Assembly: GCA_013076295.1 (NCBI GenBank)
Contig: RQOL01000945.1
Span: 1 to 64,000 of the forward strand
Source: Sanderia malayensis
Taxonomy: Eukaryota; Cnidaria; Scyphozoa; Semaeostomeae; Pelagiidae
DNA: 64,000 nt
Direction of reading: 5' to 3'
Each line of letters starts with the position of its first letter. The stretch's first letter is position 1. Below the pieces are notes generated by a model. It was given only the letters and a program-made list of their open reading frames with translations, was not told the DNA's origin and ran no database searches. This document shows positions 10,650-20,600 of this stretch, one piece after another. The position numbers and the translations under genes are program-made.

Positions 10650-10905
10650 ATTTGTGACTGGGATGGCCGAGTGGTTAGATCGCTTAACCCTTGTTGAAAG
10701 GGTTGTGGATTAGAGCCCACCTTCAGACCTGTCATATAAAGTGTGAGGAGAGAATTTGCCAGCTCTCTGTAATTCTAGGCAAAAAGGCAAAAGGAATCAC
10801 GAGGTGTGGTCACATCGAGAGGAAGGACCAGGGTCGCACCGCTTCGATGAGTCTAGCTATTCAGTGGGCCCTTTGTGCTTAGCACATAAACCAATACCTT
10901 ACGAA
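10650..10905 (+). mobile_element. tRNA-related SINE-like segment
   Basis: The 5' part contains TGGCCGAGTGGTTAGA, a good pol III A box as found in tRNA-Ser and tRNA-Leu, followed about 40 nt later by a T-arm-like GTGGATTAGAGCCCAC. The anticodon arm does not fold convincingly, so this is not a working tRNA gene. About 165 nt of non-tRNA sequence follow, ending near a cacataaaccaat phrase. A tRNA head plus unrelated body, inserted in a Helitron copy and absent at the same place in copy D, suggests a SINE. No clear target duplication or poly(A) tail was seen; a short gactgggatggcc phrase is doubled at the 5' edge. Confidence 0.5.
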
Positions 10906-10939
10906 GATAGTAAGCGTATTTGCCTATCAATCAATATCA

Positions 10940-11320
10940 ATACCTACTATGCAAACATACCATGCCTACTATACCTATTATACCAACATACTATACCTAC
11001 TATACAAACATGCTATACCTACTATAAAACATACTATGCCTACTACACCTACATAAAAACATACTATACCTACTATACCTACATAAAAACATAGTATACC
11101 TACTATACCTACTATACAAACATACTATGCCTACTATAAAAACATACTATACCTACTATACCTACATAAAAACATAATATACCTACTATACCTACTATAC
11201 AAACATACTATACCAGCTATACCTACTATAAAAACATACTATACCAACCATGCCTACTATAAAAACATGCTATACCTACTAACAAAAATATTACACATAC
11301 TATACCTACTATACAAACAT
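10940..11320. repeat. Minisatellite of actatacctactata-type units
   Basis: About 380 bp of imperfect tandem units built from catactatacctactata with inserted aaaa or caaa. The same array type lies at 44,490-44,690 and 59,760-60,110, always inside copies of the same Helitron family and always on the same side of the shared body. It is therefore part of the element and not an independent locus. Confidence 0.8.
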
Positions 11321-12122
11321 ACAAACACTTGTCGAAAGTTTAAATGAGGAAAATCCTGCAAATAGCGCCTGAAAAATTCATAACTTTGACTTTTGTTTAC
11401 GTTGGGCCTAAGCGTTGAAAGCATGCCAAAGCAACGCCTACTACAAAAACTACAGCTATTTCCACTCAAAACACTAAACAAAGCTATCACCTGTGTTCCG
11501 AATTGTTTCCTGAAACTCTGCAGGGTTTTGAAACAATTAGCAGCTCCTTACAAAGAAAATTCAGCTCGTAAAACACTTTGAAAGGCGCCCTTTGTGTGCA
11601 AAACAAAAACACGTGTGTTCTCCAAAAGTACCTGCTGCAACCGAGGGTGAATAAAGAAAAACGACCGAAAATTCGCATGGGTCGCCTGCAAGCCGAGGAT
11701 GAAAAACGAAATTTAATCGACAACCCACATGGGTTGCGGGAAAAGAGCCAATCAAATTGCAGGAAAAGGTGAAAAGTGTCACATGAAGAGCGAACACTCT
11801 GTTCGAAAATGGAGTTCGGGACGCGAGTTTGGAAATTTCGCCAGCGTAAACCGTTGTTTTTTCGTGATGGCACAATTAGCAGAATAATTAATGGAATAAT
11901 TCAATAATTTGGGAGAAAATCGAAAACAACATCCATTACCCTGGTTAAATTAGGAAACTAAACATTCAGTGTGAATTTCATTGGCATATACCCACATACA
12001 AAAAAGCCTTTGTGATTACACGGTTCGCCGTTCCGTCAATTGTTTTGAGGCATTTGACGTATTGCTTCAGGTCGAATTTATTGTTTTGGCAAGGAAAGTG
12101 CGTCATCACATGACTCCGCAGA

Positions 12123-13100
12123 TCTACTACGCATGGCTACTACGCATAATCTTGGTAGGGAGTATAGAAGAGTGGTCTTAATGGCTACCAGTTTTTCATT
12201 TCTTTTCAAAGCCCTTCCTTAATTCAAGTCATTGAACTTCTCCTTGCAGCTTTTGTGGAACTTTGCCTCATGCTGTTCAATGTTTCCTTAATGCCATCGC
12301 CACAATTCAACACAGATAAATTTAAATTGCTAGTTGCTCCATTTGTTTAAGGAATTAAATGAGAAGCTTATGATTTGTGGAGATGGAAGGCATGACAGTA
12401 TGGGACATTGTGCCAAATATGGTGCCTATTCAGTCATGTGTAGTAACAACCAACAACTTATGCACGTTGAACTTGTATGGGTACAGTGTGATCGAAGTCA
12501 GGCAACAGGGCAGAAAACATTGATTTAAAAGTATATGAAAATATGCTGATTTTATCTTCTTTGAAAATTTATGCATAAAGTAGATCTTAAAGAAATATTA
12601 TGGTGCAAAGAGAAATGAAGCTGGAAGCAGCCCCTTGATGGAATATGAATGTTGTCGAAGAAGTTTCTTATTTCTCAAGCATCATGAATTTGATATCAAT
12701 GTACTTCTTTCTGATCGGACTACTTGGTCTGTCATGGCAAAAACTCACACACATTTTTTCATAAGCGAAAATCCATTTTTTGATTTTATCAAATATTTCC
12801 ATTTTGCGATTACACCCCCCAAAAAAGCAATCTTGACTCGGAATTTTGGCATGATTTCAGTAGTTGTATTTACACCCCCTAAAAAAGCAATTTGGTTTCA
12901 GATTTATATTACTGATAAACATAGCGTCACATCATGATTCCAGTTTGACGGGGGTATAAAAGCATGGTCACGGTTGTGGTGTTATTGGATTTTTATAATG
13001 ATAGCATTATAAGGATCCTTAAAAGAAAAAAGTATTTTTTTCAAATTAATGAATGCCGATATATTGAATGGTAAAGAATGATCAATCTAATGAAAGATAT
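12123..13100. other. Spacer with a doubled cytosine-rich phrase
   Basis: No supported gene. A phrase tacaccccc(c/t)aaaaaagcaat occurs twice (about 12,810 and 12,871) and a TATAAAAG sequence sits near 12,955. Nothing downstream on the plus strand looks like a transcription unit, so the TATA-like site has no evident function. Confidence 0.4.
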
Positions 13101-13105
13101 TTACT

Positions 13106-13500
13106 CGAAGTAAATGGTTAATTTTTTTATTATTTCCCGTTTTTTATTATTAATCTGTTCTAATGCTTCATCCTTTTGTTTTTTACCATATTTAGCCATC
13201 GTTTTATATCTCTTTCCGTCGATGATAGAGTCGAAAAATAGCTGTTTGTTTTTCGTATCGTCCTTAATGGCCAATTTCTTCTCGAGTTTAGCTATTCTCG
13301 CCTCTAGCTGTCTTTGATTCTCTATGATAACGTTATATTCTATCTTTTTTGTTTTTGTTTGATTTGCCTTAATGTTTAATGATAGTTTACCGTACTTTTC
13401 GGCATATTCTTGGATATATCCATTTTCAACTTTTTAAAATCTCTTTTTGTCTTTACTTGGTGCATTAATGATTAGTTCTATTTTTGGGTTTCCATTTTGA
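13106..13500 (-). pseudogene. End of the GIY-YIG nuclease domain, out of frame
   Basis: Downstream of the helicase frame on the minus strand, a second frame continues with PKIELIINAPS, GYIQEYAEKYGKLSLN and a lysine/glutamate-rich helical tail ending in a TAA at about 13,106. KIEL followed by an EYIREY-like phrase and a N residue is the expected second half of a GIY-YIG domain, whose first half is in the neighbouring frame. The change of frame occurs near 13,500 in an A-rich run and one stop codon lies soon after, near 13,437. The coding match on both sides of the break argues that the element decayed recently or that this is sequencing error in homopolymers. Confidence 0.6.
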
Positions 13501-14830
13501 ACTTAAATACTTGGATTTTATTGTTTGATAGATGCCATTTAAGCCATGTCTTTAGTTCCTCGCATGTTGATCCAATATATATATTTTCATTTTCAAATGT
13601 CACTTTGTATATTTTCCAGTTTTTGTATAAACTGTTTAATTTACTATTAACTATTTCTAATGTTGGTTGCCTTCGGTTGAAACACTTATTTTTTATTTCT
13701 TTATTAATTAAATGTATGTATTTTATTTTTGTTGTTCTACTCAATGCTGTATATAGTTGTTCTTTGTCCATTCGGTTGACATCATCAATGTTATATGGTT
13801 CATTAATATCTGAACCCTGGTATTTATAAACGGTTACACAAAAAGCTGGGATGAAGGACTCGGAAAACGTTTTTTCATCAAACCATTCATTGTTAACTTT
13901 AAATGTATTTGCTTTTATTTCTTCTATTTTAAATTCCATTGTATTGAATATGTTTTTTTCTTTAATGTTCTTTGTGGCTAAAACTGGCAAATCTTGACAC
14001 ACTTTATATGTTTCTTTTTCATTAGCATGTCTGAAATCTACCATTTCATATCTCTTGCCCTTTGTCAATTGATTACAATGATCTGTGTTAACCTTTTTTC
14101 TCGTTGAGTTCAAATAACATATATTTTTATAAAATTTCCTATCGACAGGTTGAAAATATTTTGATACTTTACCATGTTTTAAGAATGTTTTTAACATCTC
14201 ATGGGTTTGCATGTCATACCTGCATGATTTCTCTATGTATTTTAGAGTTTCGACCTTTGGGCACATTTCACAAACTGTTTTTGAATCCAAATAATCATAT
14301 TTTATTTGACTACCACTTTCGACAGGTTCACATTGTTTGGGGTCTCCGAACATGTAAACAGTGTTATTGTGCATTGTAAAGGCTTTATAAATCAATGTCA
14401 TCCATTTATTAGGTATCATACTGAATTCTTCAATAAATATGGTATTGTTCTTGAGACTTTTAATGTTTGTTTCAACGTTTGTACCGCTGAATTCACAAAA
14501 GTAAGAATCGAATGTGTGGCATATCTTATTAGCTTCGTCCTTATTGAAACCCATCTTAGTTAATCTATTCTTGACATTTTCAACTGCTTTGTTGCTAAAT
14601 GATAAAACGATTGGGTTATCTGCTTCCATAAATATTTTACAAAGTCTATGAGTTTTACCAGATCCAGCTTGACCGTTGAATATACACCCTTTACCATTTT
14701 CTACCTTATAGTCTGCTGTATCCATGTTTTCCCTATAATGTTTTTCAAAGTATGTTAATTTACTATCTGTAACATATGCTTTGCCTATCTTTTTAGTACT
14801 AAATTTGACATCTCTTTTATTTTTAAACAA
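13478..14830 (-). pseudogene. SF1 helicase with start of a GIY-YIG domain
   Basis: A 450-residue open frame. A Walker A motif, GQAGSGKTH (about residues 52-60), is followed by a helicase motif II region with IFIEEFSMI (DE replaced by EE in the usual D-E position), MFGDPKQCEPV (motif III) and near the C-terminus VTVYKYQGSDI and YTALSRT, the late motifs of UvrD/RecD-type SF1 helicases. After the helicase, IYKVTFENENIYIGST matches the GIY-YIG opening (here IYK...IYIGS). The frame is open upstream as well and continues into a polymerase segment, so this is the C-terminal part of a longer fused protein. Base composition is strongly AT-rich relative to the flanks. It resembles replication proteins of linear plasmids or virus-like DNA elements. 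Confidence 0.7.
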
Positions 14831-15522
14831 CTTTTTTGGGTTGGTTATGTATAATCCATCTGTATTATACCCACATAGAACGCTATCCTTGCCGTGACAT
14901 ATTTCTATTAATTGCAGACATTTTAATATGGCTTCAGATACAACAAAAAGGTTAATACTTGTATGGTCTGAGAATATGCGATTTACTTTTTGCTCTCGTA
15001 TATGATAAATTCCATTATGGTGATCGATTGTTACATTTTTACCTTTACTTATAGCAGACGTCCAACATGCTGTTGCTGTTTTATAGTCCGTACAAGTAAA
15101 GCCATGATTTGTTTTATTGTATTTTCAGCCGAGATCTCCAATAAAGCTATTTGCTATTTTCTTTGCCTTACCCTCTGGGAGGTTATTAAATATATATTGA
15201 AAGAACTCACTAAATGTATCTGGTTTCAGTGCTTTTTTAGTTATGATTTTATGTTTGATCTGAGTAAGAGGCATATGTAAAGTATCAACGAGGTATGATA
15301 CAAGATTAGAGCTGTAAAAACCGGCTTCAATTTTAATAGGATTACTATAATTTTCTAGTACCGTTTCATCTATGTAGAATTCTCCACACGATTTTAGATC
15401 GCTTTTATGGTTAAAAGGCTCAACAACGTCATGAATGTTGTAAATTGGAATGTCATTTTTATTGTTTAATAAGATACTAGGATAACACTTAGCTATATCA
15501 ATACTACTAACATCTTCTGGTA
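14831..15522 (-). pseudogene. Family B DNA polymerase segment, 5'-truncated
   Basis: The frame that continues upstream of the helicase reads as the palm half of a family B DNA polymerase. Motif A is seen as DIAKCYPSILLNN near 15,490, motif B as KIANSFIGDLG near 15,135, and motif C as GYNTDGLYI near 14,860. Motif C reads NTD where DTD is usual, which may be a family trait or a loss. One TGA interrupts the frame directly after motif B (about 15,127-15,129). The upstream exonuclease and priming domains are absent because Helitron B begins at 15,523. Protein-primed polymerases of this type replicate linear DNA elements; fusion to a helicase and GIY-YIG nuclease in one frame is the notable point. 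Confidence 0.65.
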
Positions 15523-16310
15523 TCTAATATTACTATTCTGCGTCGTCACGTGACAAGGGCTCGAAACTACGCTGAAACAATAGATTCGCCCCGAAACAAT
15601 AGGTCGAACGCCCCAAAACAATGGGCCGAAACGGGGAACGAGGTATCCATAAAGGCTTTTTTTTGAGGCCCTCAATCTGTCCTATTTTTAAGTGAGTTGT
15701 TCTTTGCCGGCTGAACCAAAAAGTTATCTATATGAGAGCTCACAGTTTCGACTAAAAGGTTAGGAAATTCTTTATTTTTGTTCGCCTAATTGGCTATCAC
15801 GAAAAAACGACGGTTTACGCTGGCGAAACTTCCAAATTAGCGTCCCCGATTCCATTTTCGAAAAGAGTATTCGCTCTTCACGTGACGCGTTTCACCTTTT
15901 CCTGCAATTTGATTGGCTCTTTCGCAACTTCACGTGAACCGGGACGCGTTTTTCGTTATCATGCAAATTTGCCCTCGGCAGGCAGCGGGTACTTTTGGAG
16001 AAGATGCGTGTTTTTGTTTTGTACACAAAAAGTGAGGTGGACGCCTTTCAAAGTGTTTTACCAGCTGAATTTTCTTTGTAAAGAGTTCTTAATTGTTTGA
16101 AAGACCCCTGGAGAGTTGCAGGAAACAATGGAGAACACAGGTGATAGCTTTGTTTTGTTTTTTGAATGAAATAGTTGTAGGGTTTGTAGTAGGCGACCGC
16201 CATTGTTGCTTCGGCATGCTAACAACGTTTAGGCCATGGTCAAAGTTTTGAATTTTTCCGGCCCTATTTGCACGATTTTCCCCATTTAAATTTTTGACAA
16301 GTGTTGTCTG

Positions 16311-16925
16311 ATAACACAACTAAAATAATGTGTTGTTTTTTTTTGTTTTTTTTTTGTTTTTTTACGATTTCCAACAAAGTTGCTTTTCACTCGGGAAGGA
16401 GCAATTTTTCAAGCAACACGCGTTGTTTTTGCATTTGCGAGAATTCAATTTAGCCTGCCACAATTCATTATTTTTTACCCAAACACTTTCGATAATTGTT
16501 CCCCAACATATTACCTTCATGTTGGTGTTTTTTAGTTCAACTGGGTCACTATTTGCCACGGTAAATACTATTTTTACTTGCTAAAGTGTGTTCAAAGGTT
16601 TTGCTTTTTGCACTGCTCCGAAATTTCATTCAAACCACTTCCACTAAATGGTCTCTAAGAATTCAGTATTACTTATTTAAGAGATGAGACTATTTGCAAC
16701 GTGTTCGCTGTTTCCTTAGCCACAGTTTGATATAATTTTTATTACAGATTGAGTTTAAATTTTCCAGGATTGATTAAATTTTTGAAAGCACCTTTTTTTT
16801 CAAACTTCACACTGAAGCTATCAACTTTCAGAAGCAGCTTTCAGGGGGGCAGCATGGGCGCGGGGCGGTCGCTTGGCAGGGGGGAGATTCGACCTCCCAC
16901 CTTTACTTTCTTTAGTAATGTTGCG
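16311..16925. other. Unique segment inside Helitron B
   Basis: This stretch separates the shared body from the minisatellite and is absent from copies A and D at the same position. It includes a long T-rich run near 16,335-16,365 and no supported gene. It may be captured host sequence, which Helitrons often acquire, or an older insertion; its source cannot be told from the window. Confidence 0.45.
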
Positions 16926-16961
16926 TCGTAATATGTATTGTAGGGTATGTAGTGTAGGGTA

Positions 16962-17546
16962 TGTTACACATGAATAGAGAAGAATAGGAGAGAATTCAGA
17001 AGAAAGTACAAGGATGGAGAACAATGGACGCCGTCGCAACTGAGTTGATAATAAAGGGTGATTTGTGTTGCAATTGCTTTGAGACCTTGTTTTTTTGAGA
17101 AACTCTTAATATCGTTTAAAATGCAAATTTCGTTAATTAGACTTTGAACTCCATAAACTGCATAAATAGCGTAAACATTGCTAGTAAAATCAGTGCTGAA
17201 TTCATGAACGCAGAGTAGCTTCAAGTTGCTGTGACAAGGACCAACAGATTGTAAGTTTGTAGTTATTTTGCTCTATTTTACTTAGTTTATGACATGATTT
17301 TCTCGCTGTTTTGTTTCGTACTATTGCTCCTATTATTCTTGTTTTGTAGTTTGTTTATTTCTTGAAATTAATTGATAGGCTAATTCGTCAAGTCGTAAAC
17401 ATAATGTCAGTTTTTTCTTATTTATTGCGTTTTTAGCAAACCATCACAATTTATCAGTATACGAGTTGTTTGTTTTGCTTTGTTTGCCCTCGTTGCTGCG
17501 TGTAGCCGTGATGCGTCGGAATCCAGTCCTGTAGTGAAGAGCTACA
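16962..17546 (+). repeat. 5' LTR of the BEL/Pao element
   Basis: Begins TGTTACACATG and ends GAGCTACA. Transcription should start inside it, but no unmistakable TATA box was found. The sequence right after the LTR, TCAGTTTGAATCTG, is where the primer-binding site should lie; it does not open with the usual TGG, so the priming tRNA is unknown. Confidence 0.92.
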
Positions 17547-17605
17547 TCAGTTTGAATCTGTTTGACGTTTGAAATTGGAATTCGGTTGTTCGCGTGATAG
17601 CTGTG

Positions 17606-20600
17606 ATGGAACAACAGAAGGCCATCGAAGACGAAGAGAACGCTGATGAAATCCGTGAGTTCAGTGAAGTACGAAGAAACCCCCCGAGTGCCAGAGTAGA
17701 CAACAAAGGCGTGAATCCAGAGGAAATTCGAAGGCGGAAACAAGCAAGAGCAAGTGCCAAGAGGCAGTTAACAATTTCAATCAACCGGATCTCAGATGCC
17801 CTGACGATTGGTGAAAGTGCTGCGAATACTGTGGAAATTTTAGAGCTTCAAGCGGTTGAGAGAAACCTGGATAACGTGTTTGGAAGTTTCGTGAAAGCGT
17901 GTAACCAGTACAGAGATGCCCTGGTTGATGAAGACGACATCGAAGAGTGTGACGTGTATTCCCACGAAGCGAAAACAAGATATCTCGATATCAAACAAAG
18001 GGTTTCATTCTGGCAAAGTTCAAGGAATAAAGCATCCACCGATGGCAAAGAACCTCCTGACGTTAGTTCAGAAGACTCGATAAGCCAAGTAAAATCAAAA
18101 TGTATTTCTAAATCTTCTTTCTCTCGCCATAGTTCAGGCAAAACGTTATCATCCCGTAGCAAGTTTTCCCTAGAACAAGAGCAGTTTCAAAGAGCGAGTC
18201 GTTTGGCGTCCCTTAGAGCCGAGTCATCAATGTTGAAACAACACCAGAGCCTTGCCAGTGAGGAACTCAGAATTATCCAGTTGAAACAGCAGTTGGCCTT
18301 AGAAACTGAAATGGCAAAGATGGAAGCCGAAGAAAGAGTCTGTGACGAATTCGTGAGATCGTTCGTTGGTCGCTGTGAAGGAGAATCACCAGTCCAGAAT
18401 GTTTCAGCTAAGCCAGTCAAGTACCCCATGTATGATGAATCTGTGAACAGTCGTAAAAATGTCGTGTCTGACGTGGTAGAGTCAGGAAGTGTGAAGATCA
18501 CATGCACAGCCCCCATCCCGGAATCGATCATGAAGCGTGATGACATATTCGTTGTTGAAAATTCCTCGTTGCCCTGTGTGTCCACAACAAAGAAGACAAC
18601 CACACCCTATGCTCCTCCCCAACACAGAAGAGAAGATGAGAAAGTGAGTCACGTGATGAGCCCTTACGCAACAGCTTGGCAGCCAGACGGTGTACATATG
18701 TATGATGTTCCTCCGCAGAAGTCAAACTATGCGCATCAGAAGCCTAAAACCTCTCCTCAGCACTATGATCCCCACCTGCAGATTCCAGATAACAGATACT
18801 CGAAGTATGAAGTTCCTCTTCAGTCACGTGATGCTCCTCCGCAGTGTCGAAATGATTCAGACATGTTGAAACGCCCTGCTTCAGACCGCAACAGTCCCCA
18901 TCTGCAGTATGATGATGTTTGTGCTTCAGTGGAAGATGTTTCTCCGTCTTGGGAACCGTTTTCAGTAAAGATGAATGCCAAGAAAGAAGCAAACGTTGAA
19001 GAACCACCTGTGAGAACCCATGAAGATCCGAGTTGTAGCGATGGTGACGAAGGAGCATTTTGCTTAGAAGCCATGAAGAACCTTGCGACAGCTGCCCTAC
19101 TTCCGAAATCCGAGTTGATGAGTTTTGATGGCAATCCGCTGAATTATGTGTTGTTCATCCGATCATTTGAAAACAATGTGGAGAAAGGTACCCATGATTC
19201 CAGTAAGAGGTTACAACTTTTAATTCAATTTTGCACTGGTAAAGCGAGAAAGGCAATTCAAAGTTGCATCCTGTTGAAGTCGGATGAAGGATATTTAAAG
19301 GCAAAAAGAATTCTCTCTGAACGATTTGGTGACTCGCATACCATAGCAAGGAGATGGCTATCCAAGATAATCGATGGACCTCAAATCAAGCACGGCGATG
19401 GTGAATCACTGCAAGATTTGGCGGATGATATTGAGAGCTGCGAGATAGCGTTGATGGCGACTGGCCGGATCATGATGTTGAACAATGAGGATCGATTGGT
19501 GAAAATTTTGCAACGTTGCCCCGTATTCGTGAGATCGCGTTGGCAATCGAAGGTGCAAGACCTCAGGAGCAAAGGGAGAGATCCAACTGTGGAAGATTTG
19601 CGAGCGTTGATCAGAGTGGCTGCGAATGAGAAGTCTGATCCTGTGTTTGGTGGAATAATGGAGAATACGACAAGCTGGCACACAACCGGAAAGGCCAAGA
19701 TCATCAGACGGACTCCGCCATCAGGTGGTGCAGTGTTCAGCACAAATACCAGCGTTCAGAATCGCGTTAAAGCAGTCGGCGGTGGTAATTTCAAGTGTTT
19801 CTATTGCGAAGGTGATCACATGGTGGGAGAATGTGTCAAATTCAAGTCCGAAAGCGGTGACCTGCAATTCAAGTTTATCCGCTCCAAGAAGCTTTGCGAT
19901 AATTGCCTCTCGAGGAATCACTTTTCGGCAGGATGCAGGCGGCCAGCAGCATGTACGATTCCGAATTGCAGCATCATCCGCAAGCATATGGGGAGCATAC
20001 ATGATCAAGTGAGGGAGTATGAAATAAAGCGGAAAGAAAAGTTGGATGCTGGAAAACAATCCACCGCAGGACAAGATGATGTCGTCTTTAGAAAGCCCAG
20101 CACAGCAACTAACATCCGAGAAGAAGATAAAGGGGATCAGAGTAAGACATCCACGTGGCGCCAACAGTTCAGTGGACTTACAAGTGAAACTGGGGCCGGG
20201 AGTACAAGTAAAGCTTTGCCTATTGTCCCTGTCAAGGTGAAATGTCGTGGAAGTGATGAAACGGTTTCTACTTATGCGTTGTTAGACAGTGGCTCGACAG
20301 CCTCGTTTTGCAGCAAGCGTCTCTTGGAACTACTGGGTGTGAATGGTGAGGAATGCCGCATAAAGCTCTCCACGATCAATGGAATCAAAGATCACTGCCA
20401 CACTACTGTAACCAGCATGCAAGTGATGGATTTGGACGAAAGAATTTCCGTAGGAATAAACAAGGTTTTCTCGACAGAAGCGTTGAATGTGTCTACAGAG
20501 TCGATCGCTAGACAAGAAGATGTACAGAACTGGCCGCACTTGCAAGACGTTTTTCTTCCAGAGGTGATTGCAGGTGGTGAAGTCAACCTCCTGATTGGTG

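Larger units (their letters stand above)
10501..12122 (-). mobile_element. Non-autonomous Helitron, copy A
   Basis: On the minus strand the element ends in ...CTAG followed by T (10,501-10,504), and just before it lies a perfect 7-bp hairpin, GGGAGCG and CGCTCCC (10,521-10,527 with 10,507-10,513, 7-nt loop). A 3' hairpin followed by CTRR and insertion before T is the Helitron signature. Going right, the element holds a GC-rich unit, a tRNA-related insert, a minisatellite and an ~800-bp body (11,320-12,122) shared with copies B, C and D. The extreme 5' end is missing or diverged at 12,122, where the other copies continue to TCTAATAT. No protein is encoded. Confidence 0.72.

Noticed and set aside
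10655..10735. Functional tRNA-Ser or tRNA-Leu gene
   Set aside because: A box is good, but the anticodon arm and acceptor stem do not fold and the B box is poor.
12950..12965. TATA box of a plus-strand gene
   Set aside because: No coherent transcription unit follows; the coding remnant beyond is on the opposite strand.
13114..13317. Plus-strand hydrophobic frame
   Set aside because: Shadow of the lysine-rich GIY-YIG tail on the minus strand.
17444..17784. Minus-strand frames over the BEL/Pao start
   Set aside because: Shadows of the gag frame and LTR; no motif.
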